A stretch of DNA of 64,000 nucleotides from contig NC_081138.1 of NCBI RefSeq assembly GCF_958295425.1, positions 27,325,914 to 27,389,913 of the forward strand. The letters are read 5' to 3'. Numbering within the stretch: the first letter of the stretch is position 1; every line of letters starts with the position of its first letter. Position numbers and translations under genes: made by a program. The DNA is from Solea solea. Taxonomy: Eukaryota > Chordata > Actinopteri > Pleuronectiformes > Soleidae. Below are positions 11,652-22,559 of the stretch, piece by piece. The notes under the pieces are model-generated. The model saw only the letters and a list, made by a program, of their open reading frames with translations, made no database searches and was not told the origin of the DNA.

Positions 11652-11988
11652 AGGGCTGCAATTCCTGGTTATTTTATTATCTATGATTATAATTAACCTG
11701 CCAACTATTTTCTCGATTAATCAAGTACTTGTGCAGTCTGTAAAATGTCAGAAAATGACCTTCAGTGTTTCCCAAGCCTTGAAATGATGATTATTTTGTC
11801 CACAAACTAAAATGATCCAGTTCTAATGATTTATTTGTCACATGGAGCCAGAAAGGAACCAGAAAACTTTCCCATTTAAGAAGCTGAAAATCACAAAACT
11901 TGCTTTAATTATTAAAAAAACAAAAAATAAAAAAGATTAATTTAGTAATTGATTAATAATGGATTCATCGAATAATCGTTGCAGCCCT
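11652..11988 (+). mobile_element. hAT-like element (AGGGCTGCAA family)
   Basis: The left end AGGGCTGCAATTCCTGG and right end ATAATCGTTGCAGCCCT form a short inverted pair (AGGGCTGCAA / AGGGCTGCAACGATTATT). Internal landmarks TTTTGTCCACAAACTAAAATG, less its last base, and CATTTAAGAAGCTGAAAA recur in other copies at about 38.05, 43.5, 47.65, 49.4 and 62.5 kb. About 337 bp with no coding capacity. Confidence 0.75.
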
Positions 11989-12169
11989 CGGTGTGTTTGA
12001 GTGGTCACTGTTTGTTTTGCACAATAAAAGATCTGTTTAAGTTAAGCAGATCCATTACAAGGCATCATAATGACATTGTATCGTTGTAAGAACTAGACAA
12101 GTGTCCACATTTATGAAAAGCCCAGCCAGGGACAGGAGTTGCAAACTAGCAAATTACTACATACTCCTT

Positions 12170-12223
12170 GTGCAGTCCATCAGATGCACTTTATGTCCAC
12201 TGTGTCTCACTGCATTGTCCCTG

Positions 12224-12254
<31 letters not shown>

Positions 12255-12256
12255 AA
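12170..12256 (+). mobile_element. LINE 3' tail with (GATT)n
   Basis: The text CCCTGATAAATAAAGATTGA runs into four GATT units. Short tandem tails of this kind are typical of L2-like LINE 3' ends. No coding part is retained. Confidence 0.6.
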
Positions 12257-13199
12257 CTTCTCTCAGATTCTTCAAATTCCTTGAAGTACAAGTACAAACA
12301 CAAACACACGGGCGTGTACATGTGCACCTTCCAGCACAATCCACACTTCTTAAAAGCCCGGTACGTCCTCTCCAGCCTTCAGGCCAAACAACAATTAGGC
12401 CCCTGCAATCAGTCATCATAATACTGCAGCTCACTGGGCAGCAATAAAAAATGCTGATATAAGATGTGCTTACTCAAGGGGAGCTAACATCCCACAAATG
12501 CTAATGACAGCCAGACAGTGCACCTCATACAATATGTGCTCTGTTTTTACAATGAGACACATGCGCTGAATGAAACAAGGAGGAAGAAGAAGAGGAGAGG
12601 AGAGAAGAGAAGAGAAGAGGAGGAGCGAGAGTTTACTCGGGGGCTGACAGAGGACGACGGATGTGCGCATGGCCGGGATCGCCATCTGCAGTTTGGGGCC
12701 GGAGTGTGGAAATATATTGGAGGATATTAGTATGATTTATGTACTTGTCAGCACAACATACTTTGTGTTTTGCTTTAGGTGAAGGGTTGAAAGGTTGGAT
12801 AGAATTTTAAGGACTCTAATAGCCCAAGGAGGAGAAAAGTCATTCTGCTGTTCCCTGTACTTTCAGAGATGTATGAAGGTCAGAAAGAGCTGCTTCTGTT
12901 TTGTTATTTTTCCCAACAGTTTATTAAAAACATCTTCTGTCCTCGTTCGGCTTTTGCTCTATCGGTGTATTTAGAAATCTCACAAAAATTATAAAAAACT
13001 TGCACATGAACCCTTCTGTGTGAGATACCTGATTACAGGTTTCCATCGTGGATATAAGAGCAAGTGTGAGGGAGACTGTGGATCGACAGTAGATGAACAG
13101 ATTCACATGGAGTTTAACTAAATTATGATATTTTGTATGAAAAGCGTGAAAAAATTGTTGTTTAGTTTGATAACCAGTAATTAGCATTTTAAGGGAATG
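12257..13199. other. Non-coding stretch
   Basis: A GAGGAGA purine tract lies at 12570-12625. No gene is seen. Confidence 0.45.
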
Positions 13200-13789
13200 C
13201 TACTTAAAAAAAAACTATTACACTATAAAAATGTCTGCAATCAAAAAGTAACTTGTTACATTAAATCAAAACTTTCTGAGAAAAGACACTTTATCATATT
13301 TAGTGTTAAAGACCGCTAATATGTATTGATACAGTATTTATTAATGTTTGTACTATTGTCATATTCCATTTGTTACTATTTATTACTTTATTTACTTTTT
13401 TTATTTACTTTCTCTGCTGCTGTAACAAATTCCCGCCCTGATGGGACTAATAAAGATTTATTTTATTCTATTTACTTTACCCACAACACTGAAAAATTGT
13501 TTCTATTATGGTAATATTGTGTTCCAGTAATAATTTCCTAACTCAGAAATAACTAAGAGGAGTAACTAGAGAGAAGATTCACCCCCTCAACACCTATACC
13601 TATGTGCAACGTTACTGTTGTTACTATTTAAAGCCATATTTCCTCAGTTTTTATATCTCTACAGCACTTTTTATAATAATAGACAATGTTAGTACAGTTT
13701 TGAAAATATGTGTTAAATTACTACATTACTGAAAAAGTAATCCAACTACAGTAATATGTTACTAAATCACACGTTACTGCCCAACACTG
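13200..13789. mobile_element. Composite: GTAACT-type DNA transposon with nested LINE tail
   Basis: The right end ACGTTACTGCCCAACACTG at 13771-13789 and scattered AAAAGTAACTTGTTAC words (13245-13260) mark a common teleost element whose head reads CAGTGTTGGGC. Within it, 13425-13480 carries TTCCCGCCCTGATGGGAC then AATAAAGATTT, a separate LINE 3' end. The left terminus is not clear. Confidence 0.5.
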
Positions 13790-13819
13790 TCACACACACA
13801 CACACGCACACACACACAG
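13790..13819. repeat. (CA)n microsatellite
   Basis: CA units with one GC interruption, directly after the transposon end. Confidence 0.9.
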
Positions 13820-14306
13820 TAGAATCCTTATTAAGTATGTTACAGGGTCCTTGACAGATATAAAGTGTTTATTGTTGGGTCCACAGACAGCAGCTGCAGA
13901 AAAGACTTCAAATGGAAAAACAATCACACACTAACCACAAATAGGAACTGAGCCCGACTCCACTATTAAAACGGTTGCCATGACAAAAACAGAAGTATCC
14001 TGCAGAAACGCCATTGTCGACGCCGGTGCTTTTATTGTGAGACACAAAACAGGTTGGGAAGTGCAAGTGCATCAGAAAAAAATGGCCAAACCCCACAATG
14101 CACCAGTGCCTGGCACACAGGAAGCAGATGGGCTGGCTGGTCTTACCAGAAAGTGGAGGCTGAATAGTGGCACCGGTTGTTGTTTTTTGATGAGCCACGC
14201 ACATCAGAAACCAGAACATCTGGTCTGAACATCTTGCACCTACATTTGTCCAAGGCCCCTTGAAGGAAGTCCTCACATTTACTCAAACAAACAAACAGAC
14301 ACGCGT

Positions 14307-14308
<2 letters not shown>
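13820..14308. other. Non-coding stretch
   Basis: Open frames of 80-122 codons on both strands overlap the same bases, lack any recognised domain and enter the CA tract. I treat them as chance. Confidence 0.4.
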
Positions 14309-14352
<44 letters not shown>

Positions 14353-14362
14353 CCGCACACAC
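14309..14362. repeat. (CA)n microsatellite
   Basis: About 26 CA units with CG variants near the end. Confidence 0.95.
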
Positions 14363-14439
14363 ACAACTTCCACTGCCAGCTGCATTCATGCAAATGTGAG
14401 CTAAATCCAATGAATGATGCATGTTAGTCACAGTGGGAC

Positions 14440-14850
14440 GGTGGAAGGTGTGGGCGATGAAGGAGGGAGGGGGGTGTGGTGAGCCTGCCGCCCGTCAACA
14501 GAAGCCCCCCCATCGTCCCTTTCTGTGACTTTGATTAAAAATCATCCCGCTTTCCCCACAAACAACTCATGAATATGCAGCAGAGGTAATAGGCTCTGGC
14601 TCAAAGCAACTGATTTGTCAATTGTCTGCATTTCATCAAGATTGAGTAACACCTCGAGGGTGCTATAATCGAAAAGCTGTAAAAGAAGAGGGAGGAAAGA
14701 GCCTGTTCACCATTAGATTGCTGCGTTATCTTAATCATTAGGCACTTGGGGAGCTTAATTAACGACCTGACAAGAGCCGGGTAGAGAATTTGGAGTTGAT
14801 TGGTTGTCGGAGGTGTTGAGTGAGAATACTGAATGCTAAGTCAGGAGAGA
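14440..14850. other. Repeat-free block, candidate conserved non-coding element
   Basis: This is one of the longest high-complexity, repeat-free stretches in the window. It contains TTGATTAAAAATCATCC, CAACTGATTTGTCAATTGTC, GTTATCTTAATCATTAGG and GAGCTTAATTAACGACC. Paired TAAT/ATTA cores and no open frame suit an enhancer. Conservation is untested. Confidence 0.4.
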
Positions 14851-14861
14851 AATTCTAGTGA

Positions 14862-14875
14862 GAGTGAGAGAGAGA

Positions 14876-14913
<38 letters not shown>
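14862..14913. repeat. (GA)n microsatellite
   Basis: An imperfect GA/GAGG tract of about 50 bp separates two repeat-poor blocks. Confidence 0.95.
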
Positions 14914-14917
<4 letters not shown>

Positions 14918-15050
14918 GCTGATTCGCTTTTTAAAGAGCAACTCAGCAGCAGCCATTAGACTGTTTTAATTAAGCATAATTAGAGATCTGATTACAATGA
15001 TGGGTTTGATAACCAGCATTAAATCATTCAGCCATAAATGTTATGTTAAA
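14914..15050. other. Candidate conserved non-coding element
   Basis: TTTTAATTAAGCATAATTAG and ATTAAATCATTCAGCC give a dense group of homeodomain-type cores in unique sequence. The regulatory role is inferred. Confidence 0.35.
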
Positions 15051-15058
15051 ATAGATGA

Positions 15059-15076
15059 GGGGTGGGGGTGGGTGGG
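15059..15076 (+). other. Tight G-quadruplex motif
   Basis: GGGGTGGGGGTGGGTGGG has four G-runs with single-T loops, the arrangement known to give very stable parallel quadruplexes. A further G-rich purine region continues to about 15260. Confidence 0.7.
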
Positions 15077-15372
15077 ATGAGAGGGGCGGGGTGGAGGTGG
15101 AGAGCGACTGCGATGTGAATAAATATGTGCATGAGAAAGGAGTGTATAAGAAAGACAGAGAGCAAGGAAGTAAAGGACAAAGAGAGAGAGCAAATGAGAC
15201 AGAGAGAAGAGGCGGGTGGAGAAGGGATGGGGGCGCAGGGGTTGGGGGGGCGGTGGCAGGATGCCACCAATTAGTTGGGTGTGCTCGATTGCAGGAAATC
15301 CCTGGTGTCGTGACTCATGTTGACAGGTGTTCAGGGTGAATTATTTGTGCAGGGGAGGCAGAGTGTGCACTA

Positions 15373-15415
<43 letters not shown>

Positions 15416-15645
15416 ATACATGTTTGCGCAGCTATTCTTCTCAGGACTCTGCAGTGACTTCCATTCATTTGGACAGCCTGAGCAAAGAGTTACCCATAAC
15501 CAAGTTAATAACTAAACCCTAAGTTCCTCATCAGTGAGGTTCTGCCTCATTAGGACCAGGTTTGGTCTCTGGTCCTGACAAGGTCAGTGTTAATGCTAGA
15601 AAAGGTCCTAAAGATGTAACAAATACAAGCACACACACACACACC
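15373..15645. repeat. CA-bounded interspersed repeat
   Basis: (CA)n at 15373-15413 and 15630-15645 flank about 215 bp with CCATTCATTTGGACAGCC, ATTAGGACCAGGTTTGGTC and GGTCCTGACAAGGTCAG. It shares body words with the fragments at 1340-1440 and 3965-4200 and the CA-bounded arrangement with 273-501. Confidence 0.7.
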
Positions 15646-15689
15646 CTGGTCACCGTGCCTTGATAAACACTCCCTCTGGTCTGCAGGGA

Positions 15690-15711
15690 TAAAAAAAAAA
15701 AAAAAAAAAAA
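15690..15711. repeat. Poly-A run
   Basis: About 21 A residues. No LINE body is recognised upstream. Confidence 0.9.
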
Positions 15712-15789
15712 GAGATTGGACAATCCTGCCTCCTTCGTTTCCTCTCTGCTGACCGACCTGACTGGGTCATTTTTTAAATACCTTGTAAA

Positions 15790-16100
15790 TTTGTCAGCCA
15801 TATTAAGTGCCCATTAAAGGGCACCGAGCTGCAGGAGGACGCAGAACAGAGCGGCTCACGTGGGCCATTCCTGACTGGCACTGCTCCCACATCTATCCAG
15901 CTTAATGGTGCCTGCCCACTGTGCACTGGGAGTCATAGCTGTGATGTATCGTGGCATGGATGGGCACAGGAGGGAGGAGTGGCAGATTAGGCTCCTGAAG
16001 GCTAGTATGTTTGGCGTAACCTGGCTGCTTGGCCATATTACCCCAGCATGTGGACCGGAAGATTACTGGGATATCATCAGAGGATCAGGAACAATTAAGA
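15790..16100. other. Candidate conserved non-coding element
   Basis: Complex, balanced-composition sequence (GGGCACCGAGCTGCAGGAGG, GGCCATATTACCCCAGC) with no repeat signature. Overlapping plus-strand frames have no known domain. Confidence 0.3.
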
Positions 16101-16399
16101 CCCAATGCCACAACCATTTCTTACTCCTTATAACTCCAAAACTTACAAAGGGTGGTGGTTGAAATGGGACATACAAGGAGACTCTATGTGTTTTTGCTGG
16201 AGATTCAATGTGCTGTCATTAAAAAAGAGGAAACAAAAGCTGTCGACAGAAGTAGTTCTGCAGCAGAGTGGAAACATGTCATCTTCAATGCCTGGAAATA
16301 CTGATGAACCAGTTTATGGTATCTGTGATAATATCCATGAAAAGCTTTTGTTGTGGTTAACATACTGTAGTGACACAACTCGCTCACCAATGCTGGCTT

Positions 16400-16421
16400 C
16401 TTTCTTCTTCTTCTTCTTCTT
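16400..16421. repeat. (TTC)n microsatellite
   Basis: Seven TTC units. Confidence 0.9.
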
Positions 16422-16614
16422 ATGACTGTAACATATGTTGTGTTTCTGGGAAAAAAGACAGAAAGCGGGGTGACAGAGCCTTCTACCATCTCTACGGGGA
16501 ACTCCGTCCTCAAACACAGACTTTAAAACAGGCAGAAATTATTGTAATAATATTGTTTGATCTATAATGTGCATTTTATTTTATGCATCATTATTGTGCT
16601 TCCATTTCTTGTTG

Positions 16615-16685
16615 CGTTTAAGTGACGTTGAGCATCGTTAGCTATATAAATAAAATGTGCAATTATTATTATTATTGTTGTTAGT
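16615..16685 (+). mobile_element. LINE 3' tail with (ATT)n
   Basis: GTTAGCTATATAAATAAAAT, then ATTATTATTATT. It resembles the CTATATAAATAAAAT...(ATT)n ends of fish LINEs. Confidence 0.5.
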
Positions 16686-17429
16686 AATTAGAATTGGGAC
16701 ACAGGCAAAAGTGCAGGTGCTGATGATGGCAAGGTGTGAAACAGGGTTGAACGTGTGTGTTGGAGAAGTCTAATTAGTGGTCGTAAAGTGTGCGGGAACA
16801 TGTGATCGTATGTGTTGGATGCAGCAAAAAGACTTGAGCAACATTCACAAGAGCAGAAAACATGGACCAGTGACATAATGTTATCTTGAAATAGATCCAG
16901 TACACGATGAGCCGTTTATTCTGAGGATGAAACACACACATCACAATGAGGAAATAATGAAACACAACATATCAGCCACAACATAAAAAAACCCCCATGT
17001 GTTTCATATTATGACTAATCATATTTGTAGATATCAGTGTGGGAGAGTAACATGTTAAAGGATTAAGCTAAGGACCAATGAACTTCCTCAGACCAGAGTG
17101 TTTGCTAATTAGTGCAGTTAAAGCAAAAAAAAAAAGCAAGACTCTGTGTTTCTGTGGTAATTAACAAGAGGGAAAGTGGTCTTAATCAATCCGTGCAATC
17201 GCTCCACATATTTTGTCAATACAGGGGCACTCAATAAAATCTTTAGCCTGCTCTAAAATGAACAGACCAGACAACCATTTTCTGATGAACATGATAAACA
17301 CCGTGTTAAACTGACGAGAAAACAAACCAGAAACAAAAGCTCATGCTTCAAAAGGATTCTGCTGAAAATGCACTAAGAGTAAATCCTCCCAATGAAGTGT
17401 TTGTACATGGAAGTACAACTGTTTGTGAA
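16686..17429. other. AT-rich non-coding stretch
   Basis: No gene or defined repeat is seen. Confidence 0.45.
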
Positions 17430-17576
17430 CACACACACATATGTATGTGTGTGTGTATATATATAGATATATACAGTATATACATATACATACATATATA
17501 TATACATATATACTGTATATACATATCTATGTATATGAAAACACAATATTTTCTCATAATAGTGTCATATATACAC

Positions 17577-17609
<33 letters not shown>
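17430..17609. repeat. Compound CA/TG/TA microsatellite
   Basis: Alternating purine-pyrimidine sequence (17430-17530 and 17563-17609) is broken by about 30 bp of unique text. The long overlapping frames on both strands (up to 241 codons) are built on this alternation and on the adjacent SINE. Confidence 0.9.
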
Positions 17610-17612
<3 letters not shown>

Positions 17613-17812
17613 TGTGTCCAATTTACCCAATCCCCGTATTGCATGTTTTCGGACTGTGGGAGGAAACCGGAGAACCCAGAGAAAACCCACGCACACACGG
17701 GGAGAACATGCAAATCCATGCAGAAAGCCCCTTGTTCCGACTGGGTCACAAACCCGGGTCTTCTTGCTGCAAAGGCAAGAGTGTTAGCCACTACACCAAC
17801 CGTGTGGCTCCT
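17610..17812 (-). mobile_element. tRNA-derived SINE, minus strand
   Basis: On the minus strand the head reads GGTGTAGTGGCTAACACTC (A box) followed by GGGTTTGTGACC (B box, two differences from GGTTCRANNCC). The body then contains TTGCATGTTCTCCCCGTGTG, GGGTTTTCTC and CGGTTTCCTCCCACAGTCC. This is a very common fish short interspersed element. The B box is worn, so it is probably inactive. A partial copy lies at 41590-41640. Confidence 0.75.
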
Positions 17813-17959
17813 ATTCATGTCAAAACAAGCAAAAACTACTTTTCTCACAAAATCCAGTTCAGGAATGCACTTTAATTGTGTGGGGATGTAAATTTTGTGG
17901 GCCGAGTTTTGGTTTGTGTGCTTGCGCTTGTCTTGTTTCCCTGTGATTTTGATACACAT

Positions 17960-18150
17960 CACTCTCATTTTGTCCTCCCCTCCCCGCAGCTGCCTTAATG
18001 AAGCTGTATGGAGCCGTATTCTCCCCACGCTGGGACTGTAAATGAAAGAGAGCCCACAGAGCCATGGTGGCACTGGGCTATCTGCCTCCCACTAATGAGC
18101 TGAGCTTTCAATGCACCCACTAATTAGTTCATCTATAACTCTAAGCACTC
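17960..18150. other. Candidate conserved non-coding element
   Basis: Unique sequence with CTGCCTTAATGAAGCTG, CCCACTAATGAGCTGAGC and CACCCACTAATTAGTTC. TAAT cores are regularly spaced and there is no coding signature. Confidence 0.35.
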
Positions 18151-18236
18151 AATTACTCTCCACCAGCACCAGCACCACCACAGAGAGCCGAGAGAGGCGA
18201 TAAGACTGACAAATGCCTTGGCAGTATGTTCGAGAC

Positions 18237-18237
18237 G

Positions 18238-18268
<31 letters not shown>

Positions 18269-18298
18269 ACACACACACACACACGCACACTCACACAA
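18237..18298. repeat. (CA)n microsatellite
   Basis: About 30 CA units with CT and CG variants. Confidence 0.95.
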
Positions 18299-18559
18299 AA
18301 TAGCTTTAAGCAGGGAGGCTCAGGAGAAGTTTTCCTGAACTTCCCACGCTCAAACACGCTGTTCAGGCAAAGCACATTGATCTCCAGTTTCACCCTCTTT
18401 TGCTGATTTTTGGTATTTTCCCACTCACTGGCTTCCACAGAAGATGATGATTCACGGGCTTAAGTGAGACGTTGCACGCTGACGGATCTATCTCTCCATC
18501 TATCCGTCTTGGTTTTGATCAAACTGAATAAACATGTAATAAACAAGTGAGCTATGAAG

Positions 18560-18960
18560 TCAGTGGCCTTTTCCACTGAACCCATGCAGCTCTCTGAGAT
18601 AACCATTCGTGGAACGCTCACTGCGCGGCCAAGAGGAAAAGTCACACCCTTGTATTTTTCTTGGAGCACCTTTAGCTTTGATTACACGCTGCCAAGATCT
18701 TGGCAACAAATTAAAATATTGAGTTGGACCATGGCATGAAGTTGTGTGAGCAGGATGCCTCATGCTCACTGAACCATTCTCTCACAACTTCAGTCCAATG
18801 AATCACGACATTATCATGTGGGAAAAACCTGAATGTGACCACATTTTTGGGGCATGTGACGTTGCTGAAGCCCAGATCATAACACTGCCCCCACAGGCTC
18901 GTACAGTGAGCAACAAAGTGACATAGTACGTGAAACATCTGACTTGTTTTGCTTTATTCA
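18560..18960 (-). pseudogene. Tc1/mariner-like transposase remnant
   Basis: Read on the minus strand, one frame (18711-18938) contains SLWGQCYDLGF, then FFPHDNVVIHWTEVVREWF and SEHEAS. It resembles the Tc1 transposase catalytic core around its second acidic residue (family form: QDN...H...V..WF..HE). A second minus frame, offset by one base, contains LPRSWQRVIKAKGAP, matching the C-terminal LP.R...VI.AKGG motif. The match being split over two frames, the missing N-terminal DNA-binding half and the lack of a start make this a dead relic. Family assignment is from memory of the motifs, not from a search. Confidence 0.7.
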
Positions 18961-19124
18961 TGATTGTACGCAGGTTTGCACCATGTGGCTCCTCAAAAAA
19001 AGGGAGGAAACAGGACTCATCAATGCCTCACCGTCTTGTAATGTTTAGTCAATGACTATCATTAGTCCAGTAAGGACGTCCAAGCAACAGATGAAATGCC
19101 TATATCTCATTTGCACAGCCTTCT

Positions 19125-19155
19125 ACACACACACCCACACACACACCCACACACT
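19125..19155. repeat. (CA)n microsatellite
   Basis: CA units with CCC variants. Confidence 0.9.
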
Positions 19156-20256
19156 GAACCGTTGTATGTGGACATGCAAATGCACACCAGGACCAATGCT
19201 CTGCTTTCTACAACGACTCTCTAACCTAATGAAGTTCAACCGCTGTCGTATATAAATAGATTGTGTTGTGTCAACACCAGAAAGAGGAAGTTCTCCATTC
19301 ACCTGGTTTTCACAGTTGTACGTACACACGGCAGCCAGTAGTAAAAGACAAACACAGGTGTGCAGAGGACATGGGACACATGCAAACAGATAACAGACGT
19401 GTCCTCCACCAAGACACACACGCAAATGTCCCCACATGTGCCTCTATCTCTCTCTCTTTCACACACACACACTGGACAATGTGTCCGGGAATTACAGCAT
19501 AATTATGTGCCAAGCTAAGGACAAAGTTCAAAGGAATTCAAAACCTTTAAATTATTTGTGATTAACCCTTTAACAAGGAACGTATTGCAGACGACACGTT
19601 AATGTAGTTAATGTTAAAGTTAATGTGATAAAGGAAAAATGTCTTTACATGTCTTTAGATCACACTACAAATATCCATATTCTAAATTGGACCTAGACAG
19701 ACAGAGATTAACACTGTTGATGCACCACACGCTGCAGATTTAAACAGAGACGGAGCATTTTTTTACTTATTTCATTGTGCTCCTCTGTACATTTACTGTC
19801 ACTCATAATAACTTTGTAACAGACAGGGACAAAAGATTGAGTTTCTTCATTTATCACACACACAAAACAACTGTCAAAATGTACAACAAGATTAAAAAAG
19901 GGAAGAAAAAGCTGAAGGATAAACACTGTTTCATGAAGGATTATTGTAAAGTACAAGAATGTAGCTCCAGACTAAAAATTACAGGAGGTCCACAGAAGCA
20001 CAGTGGGTGACTGTGTAATTATAACTACAAAGAAGGTGAAAAATGACCCACATATGCAAAAACAAAACAAAACAAACCAAACAAACAAACAGTAACCTAT
20101 GTAAACTTGTTTATCAGGCAAAACAGGGGCACAGATTTGTTCCCGTGGTTTCTCGGTTGGTGCAGTTATGTTCACGACTCACAGCGAGAGCTTACTGCAT
20201 TCCTGTTTTCTTTCATTTGCTCTGAATCTGACTATAGACAGAAAGTGTGTGTGTGT

Positions 20257-20260
<4 letters not shown>
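19156..20260. other. Non-coding stretch
   Basis: No gene is seen. A short CT/CA tract lies at 19446-19470 and an AAAC-rich patch at 20058-20092. Confidence 0.4.

Positions 20261-20304
<44 letters not shown>
20261..20304. repeat. (GA)n microsatellite
   Basis: Twenty-two GA units, preceded by a short GT run. Confidence 0.95.
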
Positions 20305-20306
<2 letters not shown>

Positions 20307-20434
20307 AGAGGTACAATGTGACTGAGATTATTGGTGTGTGTATGTGCTCACACTCTACATGGTGTAATAGGCTACGGGGGTGGTGTTCACAGTTTTAAAC
20401 AGAATGGAGGCAAAATCCACATTACACAATGTAA

Positions 20435-20446
20435 CCCCCCCCCCCC
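20435..20446. repeat. Poly-C run
   Basis: Twelve to thirteen C residues. Confidence 0.85.
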
Positions 20447-20449
20447 ATT

Positions 20450-20720
20450 CCAGAATAGTCAAGCCATCAAGCCCTTGCACTAAGCATCTGTACATAAACC
20501 TCAATTATGCTAATGCTAATCCCTGGGACACTGATGTGAGTAGGCAAGGAGGCTAACAGCTAAAGGCTTTGATGTGTTCTGCCATTTGGCAGCGTCTCCA
20601 CAAAGACTAGCATTGGACCAAAAACTCAGCCAGGGCTTAAGGAGGGAAAACCAACACGGCCTTGTCTGTTCCTCTGCTGATTACAAGGGTTTAGGGGACT
20701 TCTTTTATTTGCCTCTTTGG
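20450..20720. other. Candidate conserved non-coding element
   Basis: Repeat-free sequence with CTCAATTATGCTAATGCTAA (octamer/homeodomain-like words) and balanced composition. Plus-strand open frames to 20903 have no domain I recognise. Confidence 0.3.
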
Positions 20721-21530
20721 TGTGGACCCAATCATGGGTGTCAGTTGTCTCACCGCTGCATGGCAGGTCTTCGGCATTCATGTTTTTCTTTTTACTTGCC
20801 CTTCATCTGCACCAGACTTTGTTTTATTTTTTCTTGTACCCGCCTCCTTTATGTGCAATTCACACTGGAAAACCTCCAGTTTTATTCCCATGTTGGTGAC
20901 TGAATTGAAAACACTAAAGTGTAAGATTGTTTTAGCCTGTAACATTTCTGTATTATAATATCTAAAAACAACACTAAAATGTATTCATTACAGCTGCCCT
21001 AAATTAACAGCATAAAAGTAATGGTTAATACACCAGTATGTATGTAGAAGCCCTTTAACTGAAATGTTTTTAATGCTAAAATGTAAGTATTATTGTGATG
21101 CATGAATTTTCAAATGTACTGCTTTACAAAAAACAGGTAAAAAAAAGCACATTATTTTGACTCGATTATTATTATTAGTTATTTATGTGCATTCCTGAAC
21201 AGAAAAAAATAGTTTTAGGGATTGAATGTTATGCTCAGAGAAGAAGCCTAGTGAACTGGCACACATTTGAGTATAAAAATAGTGTACTTATATTATCCAA
21301 AATATTTGTAACAATCCACAGAAACCCATATTTATATTTGAGGTTGTAAACAGTTCCATTCTGGTTGATCTTTTTAATGATTGACGTCATTAAAAATCCA
21401 GTCATCCACTTTACACATCTGGTTGTGAACCGACCGTGGAGGCTTTACAGAACTGTGTTGGGGAAACACCAGAACAGGCAACAGCATGTACAGTGTAAAC
21501 ACACTCCACTCCTACTACAGCTCTACTGTG
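20721..21530. other. AT-rich non-coding stretch
   Basis: No gene or repeat terminus is seen. Confidence 0.4.
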
Positions 21531-21553
21531 TCTTACACACACACACACACACC

Positions 21554-21959
21554 ACCCAGACAGCATTGAGATGTGGGCCATTTGTGGCGATGACGTGGCA
21601 TTTCTGCCGCCTTTCATGAGCCTCAAGTGGCCCACATGTGGAATGGTAAACGTGGCCCGAATATCCTTAAACAAATGTGGGCCCTTTTTATTTTTCTCTT
21701 TCTTTCGTTTTATGCAAATATGTGGTGCTCTGTAATGTGGACGTCACCATGAAGTGGGTCATGTCATTAACAATAAATATAGGACAAATATCGTCAGACG
21801 AATGTGACCCACCTTTGGTGAAGATGGTGGTATAACCGCTGACATGTGGTGATGCAGTGGCCAGCTTGTGGCCCAGATCTGGCAACCAGGAGCAGACACA
21901 ACAAGTGCCATCACTCCATGTGGTACAGAATGTGGGCCAGATGCAAATGCTACCTGGGT
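21554..21959. mobile_element. Non-autonomous DNA transposon with ACCCAG ends
   Basis: The left end ACCCAGACAGCATTGAGATG and, inverted, right end ACCCAGGTAGCATTTGCATC pair over about 20 bp. Both are followed by TGTGGGCC / TGGCCCAC words. The interior repeats GTGGCCCAC-like words. It is about 406 bp with no transposase, directly abutting a CA tract at 21534-21553. Superfamily not assigned. Confidence 0.65.
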
Positions 21960-22073
21960 CTACAGTTAAGCAAAATTGAAAATGCACAAGCACATTTGTA
22001 TACTATGGTATATGACAGCTACGAGTTCTGGAGCAAATACCCAATGAAATTATTGTGTGTGTGTGTCTAATGC

Positions 22074-22215
22074 AGGGGTCTCATAGACTAGCGGAGCCGG
22101 GAATTGGCCCCTGAAGTTAGGGCAGTAGGGGCCAGTAAAGTGAAAAAAACAACAACAAATATTCAGTGCAAAAGGAGCTTCAAATAATATCGCAATAACA
22201 ATATTTGTGACATCA
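22074..22215 (+). mobile_element. hAT-like element, left end only
   Basis: Starts CAGGGGTCTCATAGACTAG, then GGAATTGGCCCC, like the head of the complete copy at 39527. No matching right end is found. Confidence 0.5.
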
Positions 22216-22254
22216 TTTCTTAGAATTTGAAAATAAATATGTTTGTGTTGATAT

Positions 22255-22540
22255 GGAACAATATGTCGTGGGGTCAGTTCCTGTCTTTTATTTTGTTAAA
22301 GTTCTTGGTTTCCTGTGTTCCTGTGTATTGTGTTCTGCTTTATGTTTCAGGAGGCTGGCTGGTTATGCGGGGGCGGAGCTTCTGAGCCACTCACCTGCAA
22401 CTCATCTCCTCATTACTTTGCTTACTTCAGTCGCCAGTGCGTCATGTTTGCTCCATGTGGTAACGACACTGTCTCCAAGGCTCTTACCTCTAGTTTTTGT
22501 TTCTGTGACCGTTTTTGTTTTTGTTCCAATTCATAAAAAA
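22255..22540 (+). mobile_element. Possible retroelement untranslated region
   Basis: GAGCCACTCACCTGCAACTC, GTCGCCAGTGCGTCATGTTT and GCTCCATGTGGTAACGAC resemble a phrase found upstream of some fish retroelements. No reverse-transcriptase motif follows. The class is uncertain. Confidence 0.35.
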
Positions 22541-22559
22541 ATGATTATGCAAAATTTAT

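Noticed and set aside
13908..14385. Opposed open frames of 80-122 codons
   Set aside because: Frames occur on both strands of the same bases, with no domain, and run into a CA array.
17348..18073. 241-codon minus-strand open frame
   Set aside because: It is the longest frame in the window but its middle is Tyr/Ile repeats from the TA/CA array and the rest crosses a minus-strand SINE. No protein family is recognised.
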